A program made the position numbers and the translations under genes. The notes below the pieces were generated by a model. It was not told the origin of the DNA and did not search any database. It worked only from the letters and a program-made list of their open reading frames with translations. Positions 33,116-39,188 of a DNA stretch of 39,188 nucleotides are shown one piece after another; the stretch's first letter is position 1; each line of letters starts with the position of its first letter. The DNA comes from Acidobacteriota bacterium (GTDB lineage Bacteria; Acidobacteriota; Terriglobia; JAJPHL01; JAPKYU01), in NCBI GenBank assembly GCA_026394175.1, contig JAPKYU010000501.1:1-39188 (forward strand). Direction: 5' to 3'.

Positions 33116-34741
33116 TCACGGTTCCAGGGGCTTGTCTAGACGCGGGGAGAAGGCCAAATCAAGCAAGGCCTCCAGCAGCACGTGCGTTCCCCGGTGCAGG
33201 TCGCTGAGCGGCGCCGCCTCATCCACACCGTGCCCCGGATAGGGCTTCCCCGGGAACCACATGCCGAAGGCCACGGAGTTGGGCAGGCGCTTGGCATAAG
33301 AGCCGCCGCCGGAGACCACCGGTTTGGCTTTGTCGCCGGTGGTCCGTTCATAGGCGGCCAGCAGGCGCTTCACCAGTTTGGCGTCCGGGTTCACGGAAAA
33401 TGGCGAGTCCAGAAAATAGCCGGAGAATTGCAGGTCTGCGCCGCGGCGCGCATTGAAGTCACTGACCACGCGTTCCAGGTGTGTCTTCAGTTGCTCGCCG
33501 GTCCAGGGCGGGAAGCTGCGGATGTTGATGGTCAGAGCCAACTGCACCTTCGGCGCTTCGTAGGCAACCCCGGAGGTGCGAAAGCGCCCGGACGAGGCGG
33601 GCTGGCGAGGCGGCGGCGGTGCTTTGCCCACCGGCTTGATGGTGGCTACGTTGACCAGGCAGCGCCCCCAGAGCGGGTCGTTCTGCGTGAGCCGCAGCCC
33701 GACGCCGTAGAGGTCGCGGCCGGCCTGCAGGGCGAAGGCCAGCAGGTCGGTGGCGCCGCTGGCCGGCACGTAGTCTTGCATCACCGCGGCCAGGGCCACC
33801 AGCGCGTTGCGCCCTCCCTCCAGGTTCACGCCGGAATGCGCCGCGCGGCCCTGGGTGATCACCACCAGATCGCGGCCCTCGGGCTGCACGGCCAGCCGGA
33901 TGCCGTCGGGCAGCCGGGCGCGGCGCAGGCGCTCGGCGAACGGTTCCCAGCCCGGCGCCGCCCCCAGCCACCGCAGAATGATCTGGGCGCGGTCGGGAAC
34001 GATGCTGGGGGCCACGCCGGCATCCAGCGCAATGATCGTGTAGGGCCGCGCGCCCGGCTCGCGCGGTTCGCGCTCCCCCATCCAGGTGGTCAGCACCAGC
34101 GCGTTCCAGGCCTTTTCGCCCACCACCACCGGGAAGTTGGAATCCAGCACCAGGCTGTAATCGGGTGGTTGATGCGCGGCCAGGTACTCGGCCAGGTCTT
34201 TGTTGTCGCTTTCCTCGTCGCTGCCGACCAGCAGGCGGATGGTGAGCGAGCGCGGCCCGGCGGCTTCCTTCAGCGTCTTCATGGCCAGCAGGGCCTGCAC
34301 CAGCGGCCCCTTGTCGTCGGCCGCCCCGCGGCCCCGGGCGTAGCCGTTTTCGATAAGCCCCGCGAAGGGAGGAAACGACCAGGCATCCTCCTCCACCGGC
34401 TGCACGTCGCCGTGCACCACCAGGCCGAGCACGGGCGCGCCCGGCGGGCCCGGCAGCTCGATCTCGGTGACCGGGCCGGCGTCCCGCGCCGCCAGCCCCA
34501 ATTGTCCGGCCGTCTTCATCAGCCAGGCTTTTTGCCGCGCCTGGGCGCCGGTGTTGCCCTGCACCGTCGGGAAGCGCAGAACCTCGCTGAGCAGCGGCCC
34601 GAGTTGCTTCGATTCCACGGCGTCGTAGCGCGCGTGCGCCCGCTTGGCATCCGGAGAGATTGATGCCGGCTCGCCGGCGAGCAGGAAGGCGAGCGGCCCG
34701 GCGATCAGCAGCACCAGCGCGAAACGATTCCAGCGAAGCAT
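33116..34741 (-). CDS. Exported M20 family dipeptidase (PepV-like)
   Basis: About 541 residues. A signal peptide or membrane anchor (FALVLLIAGPLAFLLAGEP) precedes a two-zinc M20 peptidase: VVHGDVQPVEEDAW (His and Asp), GRGAADDKGP (bridging Asp), GSDEESDN (Glu-Glu) and the C-terminal VSGGGSYAKRLPNSVAFG with PGHGVDEAAP (His). The order and the lid domain match PepV/Sapep-type dipeptidases, probably acting on D-Ala or beta-Ala containing dipeptides. Outside the cytoplasm it might recycle peptidoglycan peptides or digest prey peptides. The start could be the ATG at 34741, 34756 or 34771; I chose the one that begins the signal peptide. No ribosome site helps. Confidence 0.88.
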   Translation of the reverse strand: MLRWNRFALVLLIAGPLAFLLAGEPASISPDAKRAHARYDAVESKQLGPLLSEVLRFPTVQGNTGAQARQKAWLMKTAGQLGLAARDAGPVTEIELPGPPGAPVLGLVVHGDVQPVEEDAWSFPPFAGLIENGYARGRGAADDKGPLVQALLAMKTLKEAAGPRSLTIRLLVGSDEESDNKDLAEYLAAHQPPDYSLVLDSNFPVVVGEKAWNALVLTTWMGEREPREPGARPYTIIALDAGVAPSIVPDRAQIILRWLGAAPGWEPFAERLRRARLPDGIRLAVQPEGRDLVVITQGRAAHSGVNLEGGRNALVALAAVMQDYVPASGATDLLAFALQAGRDLYGVGLRLTQNDPLWGRCLVNVATIKPVGKAPPPPRQPASSGRFRTSGVAYEAPKVQLALTINIRSFPPWTGEQLKTHLERVVSDFNARRGADLQFSGYFLDSPFSVNPDAKLVKRLLAAYERTTGDKAKPVVSGGGSYAKRLPNSVAFGMWFPGKPYPGHGVDEAAPLSDLHRGTHVLLEALLDLAFSPRLDKPLEP

Positions 34742-34787
34742 GATTTCGAACGCCATAACGCAGCGTGGCACAGCCGCAAGTAAAAAC

Positions 34788-34820
34788 GATCCGCGGATTC
34801 CGCGGATTTTCGCGGATTAA
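34788..34820. repeat. Word repeat family F (CGCGGATT type), single arm
   Basis: ATCCGCGGATTCCGCGGATT and then TTCGCGGATTAA (34788-34820): three CGCGGATT words in tandem between the start of the M20 peptidase gene and the stop of the GH3 gene. Confidence 0.7.
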
Positions 34821-34847
34821 CCAAACATGCGGCGCAAAGAACAAACA

Positions 34848-36068
34848 TCAATAGCTCAGGCCGTAGCCGTACTTGAACAGCGGATCGGCGCGCAACCGCT
34901 CCACCGACCGCGGCCAAGTGAAGGAGAGCTTGCCGGTGGGCTTGTAGTCGCCGAACAGCACGTCGGCGACGCCCTGGCCCTCGGTTCCCGGCAACCACGC
35001 GGCAACGAAACCCTCGACCTGATCGAGCACCTGGTCGATAACCAGCGGCCGGCCCGAGAGCAGAACGACGACCACCGGGATGCCCGCCCGCTTCATGTTG
35101 GTGACGGCCTCGACGTCTTCCTTGGCCAAACGCAGGTCGGCCGTATCGCCGAACATTTCGGCATAGGGCTTCTCGCCGATCACGGCGATGCCGACGTCGG
35201 CGCCGGCCGCGCCCGAGCCGTCGATCGAGTAGGTGACGCTGGCGCCTTTGGTTGCCGCCGCGCGGATGGCCTGGAAGATGGTGGCGCCGCCGATGGTCAC
35301 CTCGCCGCTCTTGCCCTGCCAGGCGATGGTCCAGCCGCCGCACTGGTTGCCGATGTTGTCCGCGCTCTTGCCGGCCACGTGAATGCGGGCCGCCTTTTTC
35401 GAGAGCGGCAGCACGCGGTTCTGGTTCTTCAACAACACCAGCGACTGGCGCACGCACTCGCGGGCCACCCGACGGTGGTCGGGCGAGCCGAACGCCTGGT
35501 GTAGCCGCCGGTCGGCCAGCGGCGACCGGCTCTTGTCCATCAGCCCCAGCGCGAGCTTGACGCGCAGAATGCGCACCACCGCGTCGTCGATGCGCACGGC
35601 CTGCTCCACCAGCCGGGGATTGCGCGTGCAGCCCAGCCCGATATTGTGCGGGAAGATGACGGCGCCCAGGACGTTGCTGTGTCCGTGCACGGCATCCACG
35701 CCGTACAGCAGCGGAATCGCCAGCCGCCTTTTCAGGGCCTGCGACTGGTAGCGGTCGTACATGTCGGTCCAATCCTGAAGGCTGTTGGTCTTGGGGTCCG
35801 AGTCGCCGCCGTTCAGCAGCGAGCCGAGGTAGCAGGTCTCGATATCGCGGGCATTCTTGAGGAACTGCTGGTCGGCCTGCGTCATTTGCCCGATCTTCTC
35901 GTCGAGCGACATTTTCGCGAGCAGCTCCCGCGCCGCGCCGTCGTAAGCCGAGAGCCGCGTGGCGCTCGCGGCCGGCGCCGGGGCGCCCGCGCGATGGGCC
36001 ATGGGCAGAACGGCGAGACAAACCACAGCCCCCAACAGCAGGAACCGGGCCAGCACCGACGCTCTCAT
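34848..36068 (-). CDS. GH3-family beta-glucosidase-like protein with internal deletion
   Basis: 406 residues, while exported GH3 glucosidases of this type have about 600. A signal peptide ([20 protein letters not shown]) precedes the GH3 start: [19 protein letters not shown], then [16 protein letters not shown] and [11 protein letters not shown]-like ([21 protein letters not shown]). The protein then jumps directly to [15 protein letters not shown], which normally comes about 170-200 residues later. The missing part holds the KH substrate site and the SDW nucleophile segment. The C-terminal alpha/beta domain ([38 protein letters not shown]) is complete. The protein should therefore be inactive as a glucosidase, or be an assembly artefact. 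The ATG at 36068 has GGAGG upstream. Confidence 0.85.
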   Translation of the reverse strand: MRASVLARFLLLGAVVCLAVLPMAHRAGAPAPAASATRLSAYDGAARELLAKMSLDEKIGQMTQADQQFLKNARDIETCYLGSLLNGGDSDPKTNSLQDWTDMYDRYQSQALKRRLAIPLLYGVDAVHGHSNVLGAVIFPHNIGLGCTRNPRLVEQAVRIDDAVVRILRVKLALGLMDKSRSPLADRRLHQAFGSPDHRRVARECVRQSLVLLKNQNRVLPLSKKAARIHVAGKSADNIGNQCGGWTIAWQGKSGEVTIGGATIFQAIRAAATKGASVTYSIDGSGAAGADVGIAVIGEKPYAEMFGDTADLRLAKEDVEAVTNMKRAGIPVVVVLLSGRPLVIDQVLDQVEGFVAAWLPGTEGQGVADVLFGDYKPTGKLSFTWPRSVERLRADPLFKYGYGLSY

Positions 36069-36130
36069 ACCACGCCTCCGTGTCTTCGCAGAGGCACAGC
36101 ATATACACAGCGCCGTCGTTGCCGCAACCG

Positions 36131-36223
36131 ACTCCTGAGTGCTGAGTACTGAGTGATGAACGCAGATTCTGTCCCCCACGGTTGCATCTGCGTTCTTCTG
36201 CGTTCATCTGCGTTCCATCATGG
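36131..36223. repeat. Word repeat families G and C between the GH3 and VWA genes
   Basis: ACTCCTGAGTGCTGAGTACT and then GAGTGATGA (family G, 36131-36158) merge into family C words: GATGAACGCAGATT on the left and CTGCGTTCATCTGCGTTCCA on the right, pairing as a hairpin. The right arm overlaps the 3' end of the VWA gene and supplies its last codons and stop. Confidence 0.75.
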
Positions 36224-37151
36224 GTTTGGGGGCGTAGTAGCCGAGGCGGGCGCGAACGCGAAGCTCCGGGCGCTCGGGCACCGTCACCGAGACGCGCCGG
36301 AAGCCGCCATCGGCGCGCGCCTCGCTGAAATAGAACCCCAGCAGGTACTGGGCCTGTAATTCCGCCGCGATTTGCCGCAGCACCGAATCCAGGTCTCCGG
36401 GCCGGCCGGGCAGGAAGGCGCCGCCGGTATCGGCCGCCAGCGCCTCCATGGCCTGCTGCCCGCGCAGGCTGACCACGTTCAGGCGGATGGCCGGGCCGCT
36501 GGGATTAATCGAGTAGAACAGGCAGTCGGAGCGCAGCAGCTCCCGGCGGGCGTCCTCCAGATTGTGGCGCTCGCTGTTGTTGTCCTCGCCGTCGCTGATG
36601 GCCAGAACCACGCGGCGCGCGCCCGGATTCTCGTGAAGCGCCAGGTGGTGAGCGGCCTCCACCACGCCGTCGAAGAAGGCGGTCTGTTCGCCGGTGGGCT
36701 CCAGAGAAAGAATGGCCGCTTCGGCCTGCTGCAGGCTGGTGGTTGGCTCCCGCACCAGCCGCGGGGATGCGGCCATCGAAAACACCGACACCGAATCGCC
36801 CGGCTTCAGAACCAGCTTCAAAAAGCCGGCCGCAGCCCGCTGCTCGAAGGGGAAGCGCTCGCGGACACTGCCGGAAACGTCGTAGAGGAGCGCCAGGTCG
36901 ACCGGCGTCTTGCCGGGGTCCCCGAGCCACACCACGCGCTGGTCATGTCCCCCCTCTTCGATGCGGAAGTCGCCGGCCGTCAGCCCGCGAACCGGCTTCC
37001 CCGTGCGGTCGAGGACCGACACCGGAACGCTGACCAGGTTCGAACTGACCCGGATGACGCCCGTCTGCTCCTCGGGCGCCCACGGTCCGGGGCGGGGAAT
37101 GCCGGCCACCGCCGCGAGTAGCAGCGGTGCGAAGAAGACAAGAGCACGCAT
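36204..37151 (-). CDS. Secreted von Willebrand factor A domain protein
   Basis: 315 residues with a short signal peptide (LVFFAPLLLAAVAGIP). An N-domain (VIRVSSNLVSVPVSVLDR, then GLTAGDFRIEEGG) and a VWA domain follow. The MIDAS is YDVSGSV, with TGEQTAFFDG (Thr) and AISDGEDNN (Asp). The last part (AQYLLGFYFSEARADGGFRR, then LRVRARLGYYAPK) matches the C-terminal extension of the other VWA protein at 7577-8569; both end in a G-Y-Y segment, so they are paralogues of the Acidobacteria VWFA-related family. The last residues (MERR) and the TGA are encoded by a CGCAGATGAACG repeat word. An OmpA-family gene lies downstream in the same direction. Confidence 0.9.
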   Translation of the reverse strand: MRALVFFAPLLLAAVAGIPRPGPWAPEEQTGVIRVSSNLVSVPVSVLDRTGKPVRGLTAGDFRIEEGGHDQRVVWLGDPGKTPVDLALLYDVSGSVRERFPFEQRAAAGFLKLVLKPGDSVSVFSMAASPRLVREPTTSLQQAEAAILSLEPTGEQTAFFDGVVEAAHHLALHENPGARRVVLAISDGEDNNSERHNLEDARRELLRSDCLFYSINPSGPAIRLNVVSLRGQQAMEALAADTGGAFLPGRPGDLDSVLRQIAAELQAQYLLGFYFSEARADGGFRRVSVTVPERPELRVRARLGYYAPKPMMERR

Positions 37152-37159
37152 GGCATGAG

Positions 37160-37228
37160 TCGGCCGAGGACCGACGGCCCACGGGAGGCCATACGCCGCC
37201 GGCCGTCCGGCGTCAGCCGTCAGCCGTC
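37160..37228. repeat. Word repeat family E (CTGACGG type)
   Basis: The sequence GTCAGCCGTCAGCCGTC (37212-37228), with the related GGCCGTCCGGC just before, repeats CTGACGG words; on the far side, CGGCCGAGGACCGACGGCC is a decayed partner arm. It begins at the base after the OmpA-family stop codon TAA (minus strand). Confidence 0.65.
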
Positions 37229-38356
37229 TTACTGTGGATTCTTGCCAGTGTTGGAGCTGGTGGTCGACGGATCGGACGTGATGTCCTGGGACGCGGTCAG
37301 CCCCTTGCTCACCAGGATGGTCAGTTCCACGCGGCGGTTTTCCTGGCGGCCCTGCCGGGTGCCGTTGTCGGCCACCGGCCTGGCGTCGCCGTAGCCGAAC
37401 GGGGTGACGATCCGGCGCAGCGGGATATCCCGGTCCTCGGCCAGGTAGCGGACCACGGCCTCCGCCCGCCGCTCGCTGAGCCGGCGGTTATATTCCTTTC
37501 CGCCGTCGGACGAGGCGAAACCCTGGACCTGGATCACAAACCCCTTGTCGCTCCTGGCCTGCTCGGCCAGCTCATCCAACTGGGCCTTGGCTTCGGACGA
37601 GAGGGCCGCGCTGTTCACCTTGAAATGTATGGTGGCGCTGCGGGCCGGAGTGTAATCGTCGATTTCCGAGATGCGCGCGTTGGTGGCGCGGACGGCGGTC
37701 AGCGCGCGATCGGCGGTCTGCTGTGCCTGGTCGGCGCTCTGTTGCGCCGCCTGGGCGCCGCCGCGCGCCGTATTGGCCACCGCGCTCAGCTCCGAGATTT
37801 GGCCCGACATCCGCTGCGCGTTCTGCTCGCCTTCCGCCAGGCGGGTCTCCGCCGAGCCCACGCGGCCTTCGACCACCATGACGCGCTCATCGACGTTCCG
37901 CGCGACCTTGTAGTCGCTGGCCGTGAACCGGATCTTCCGGGCCACCAGCGCTCCGGCGTCATCCGCCTTGCCTTCCACCTCCAGCGACAAACCGCGCAGC
38001 AACTGCGTGGCCTGGTAATGCCTGGCGCTGCGGAAGGGGTTGCTTTTTTTCTCACGCACTTGGGTGGAATCGGTCAACTTCACGAGCAGGTCGCGCCCCT
38101 TGTCCTCGCGCAGCACGAAGCTGTCGGGGTCGCGGCGCACGATCGTACCGCTCGCCATTGTTGTCAAGCCAGCGGTCAGCTTCTCGGGCTGTGGTGGGCG
38201 CGCGGGCATGGCGCCCTGTTCGGCTTCACCTTGCATGTGCGCGGTGCTGCCGGCCTGCTGCGGGGATGGTATGGGCTCCTGGGGCAGCGCGGGCAGGGCT
38301 AGCAACGCGCCGACAGCAAGAGCCACCAGTGTCTGCTGAATCCTGATACCTGTCAT
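37229..38356 (-). CDS. OmpA-family peptidoglycan-binding protein with coiled coil
   Basis: 375 residues. A signal peptide (VALAVGALLALPALPQ) is followed by a small beta domain (TMASGTIVRRDPDSFVLRED, then LLVKLTDSTQVREKK), a helical Ala/Gln-rich region (about 150-235, GGAQAAQQSADQAQQTADRA) and the OmpA C-terminal domain (about 250-355) with IHFKVNSAALSSEAKAQLDE, GFASSDGGKEYNRRLSERRA and FGYGDARPVADN. The OmpA domain binds diaminopimelate of peptidoglycan, so the protein links the envelope to the wall; the coiled coil is probably a trimer or dimer as in Lpp. The family-A-like N-domain resembles DUF5666. A GGGAGA stands 9 nt upstream of the ATG. It diverges from the CoxG-like gene at 38554. Confidence 0.9.
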   Translation of the reverse strand: MTGIRIQQTLVALAVGALLALPALPQEPIPSPQQAGSTAHMQGEAEQGAMPARPPQPEKLTAGLTTMASGTIVRRDPDSFVLREDKGRDLLVKLTDSTQVREKKSNPFRSARHYQATQLLRGLSLEVEGKADDAGALVARKIRFTASDYKVARNVDERVMVVEGRVGSAETRLAEGEQNAQRMSGQISELSAVANTARGGAQAAQQSADQAQQTADRALTAVRATNARISEIDDYTPARSATIHFKVNSAALSSEAKAQLDELAEQARSDKGFVIQVQGFASSDGGKEYNRRLSERRAEAVVRYLAEDRDIPLRRIVTPFGYGDARPVADNGTRQGRQENRRVELTILVSKGLTASQDITSDPSTTSSNTGKNPQ

Positions 38357-38553
38357 GTCTTTGGTTCTCCCGTTGTAATGGTCCGTCCCTGTCGTTTGGA
38401 CTTTGCGCCGTGGACGAAAGCGCGTTCAATAAGGGCGGCAACACTGCTCACACCGCCCTATTTGGTTAGACGCTGCCACCGACGCCGCGGACTCGCCCGT
38501 CTGACCGCGTGATACGACGGCGGCTCTCGTTGTGGTAAATTTCTCCGCGAGGC

Positions 38554-39000
38554 ATGAGAATCGAAGGCCAATATCAACTGCCCGCCGGCCGGCAGCAGGT
38601 ATGGACATGCCTGGTGACGCCGGAGGTGCTGAAGGGGGCGATACCCGGCTGCCAGGAAGTCACCGAGCAGCAGGAAGGCGTGCTCGAAATTCGGCTGGCC
38701 GTGGCCGCCGGACCGGTCACCGGAGTTTTCGAAGGTCGCCTGCGTCTCGAGCAGTGCATTCCGCCGGAGCATTGCCGCCTGGCCGCGGCCGCCGCGGGCC
38801 CTATGGGCGCCGTTGAGGGATGGGCGGAAATCGACCTCCGGGGCGCGGCGGCCGGAGGCACGGAGCTGCGCTACAGCGGGGAATTGCGGGGCAGCGGCAT
38901 GCTCGCCGTGCTGGGCGACCGCATGCTCGAGCGCCTGTTCCGCCGTTCTCTGGACGATTTCTTTCGCAACCTCGGTGCCGCCTGTAGCGGCGGTCTTTAG
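38554..39000 (+). CDS. CoxG-like SRPBCC domain protein
   Basis: 148 residues of the SRPBCC (START-like) fold, carbon monoxide dehydrogenase subunit G type: MRIEGQYQLPAGRQQVWTCL, LKGAIPGCQEVTEQQEG, VAAGPVTGVFEGRLRLEQ, GTELRYSGELRGSGMLAVLG and the C-terminal helix LDDFFRNLG. CoxG-like proteins bind the membrane and help assemble or localise molybdenum hydroxylases, but no coxLMS genes are in the window, so the partner is unknown. A GCGAGG lies just before the ATG. The divergent gap to the OmpA-family gene (38357-38553) contains a TAAATT (38536-38541) that could be a -10 element. Confidence 0.85.
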   Translation: MRIEGQYQLPAGRQQVWTCLVTPEVLKGAIPGCQEVTEQQEGVLEIRLAVAAGPVTGVFEGRLRLEQCIPPEHCRLAAAAAGPMGAVEGWAEIDLRGAAAGGTELRYSGELRGSGMLAVLGDRMLERLFRRSLDDFFRNLGAACSGGL

Positions 39001-39104
39001 ACCGCGGGCTGCAGATGCCGGCAAGAACCCCCAATTGCTCCACTGGCACAGTCCACACGTCAGCGAGAGTGGCGATCTAACTGGACCTGCGGCACGCAAC
39101 GCTA

Positions 39105-39145
39105 GTGGCCGCTAACACCTTGTGAATAAAGGTGTTAATGGCCAC
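39105..39145. terminator. Strong hairpin downstream of the CoxG-like gene
   Basis: GTGGCC (39105-39110) and TAACACCTT (39113-39121) pair with AAGGTGTTA (39129-39137) and GGCCAC (39140-39145) around a 7-nt loop, with a 2-nt internal mismatch. No U-tract follows, so it may stop transcription by another route or protect the 3' end. Confidence 0.45.
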
Positions 39146-39166
39146 CAAGCGAGATTCTAGGCTTTA

Positions 39167-39188
39167 CAACATTTTTGTTGACAACAGA
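39167..39188 (+). promoter_or_regulatory. Operator-like half-sites and -35 element at the window edge
   Basis: CAACA (39167-39171), TGTTG (39176-39180) and CAACA (39182-39186) alternate, giving two overlapping inverted repeats. A perfect TTGACA -35 hexamer (39178-39183) lies in the middle. The rest of the promoter would be beyond the window. It suggests a regulated promoter for a rightward gene. Confidence 0.35.

Overview
This window looks like a GC-rich Acidobacteriota chromosome segment, probably of the Solibacter/Bryobacter type. Several marker families point there: a secreted protein that reads like the Solibacter-type C-terminal domain (TIGR03437-like) at 25589-26437, two secreted von Willebrand A proteins of the kind common in Acidobacteria, carboxypeptidase-regulatory-like secreted proteins, and sugar-processing enzymes carrying twin-arginine signals. 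No rRNA or tRNA gene was recognised. All calls come from reading the sequence; no database search was run.

Layout. 1-4102: a broken dcw (cell wall/division) cluster, murG (3' part), murC and ftsQ, with a PIN-domain toxin-antitoxin pair and a small DUF5678-like gene between murG and murC; ftsA and ftsZ do not follow. 4153-7519: zinc alcohol dehydrogenase, UbiD decarboxylase, RecX and a small conserved protein. 7577-13772: a minus-strand run with a VWA protein, a sugar isomerase/epimerase overlapping a Gfo/Idh/MocA oxidoreductase, a Tat-exported Gfo/Idh/MocA protein and a membrane glycosyltransferase. 13967-15945: cysE-cysK for cysteine synthesis. 16025-17107: Tat-exported mannonate dehydratase-like enzyme.

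17283-26459 is an island of about 9.2 kb. It is flanked by duplicated pieces of the mannonate dehydratase 5' end and, apparently, of a glycoside hydrolase 3' end, as if it had split a former two-gene unit. It carries an atypical LuxR-type regulator, a phased array of CCTGTACC boxes, a secreted DsbA-like thiol oxidoreductase, a carboxypeptidase-regulatory-like protein, a 1140-residue secreted protein with about 47 vicinal Cys-Cys pairs in GDPCC-type repeats, a small secreted protein and the Solibacter-type protein. I infer a secreted, disulfide-rich (or metal-binding) surface system with its own oxidase and regulator; this is the best candidate for an undescribed system.

26679-39000: glycoside hydrolase, an unrecognised conserved gene next to a BrnT/BrnA pair, Tat-exported galactonate dehydratase, a VapBC pair, a HAD-type dehalogenase, an exported M20 dipeptidase, a GH3 glucosidase with an in-frame internal deletion that removes its catalytic nucleophile region, a second VWA protein, an OmpA-family protein and a CoxG-like protein.

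A second theme is a set of at least eight families of short-word repeats (7-12 nt words, often arranged as hairpins) at gene boundaries, frequently touching or supplying stop codons. The two copies of the duplicated junction carry different word families at the same place, which suggests that these elements turn over or move.
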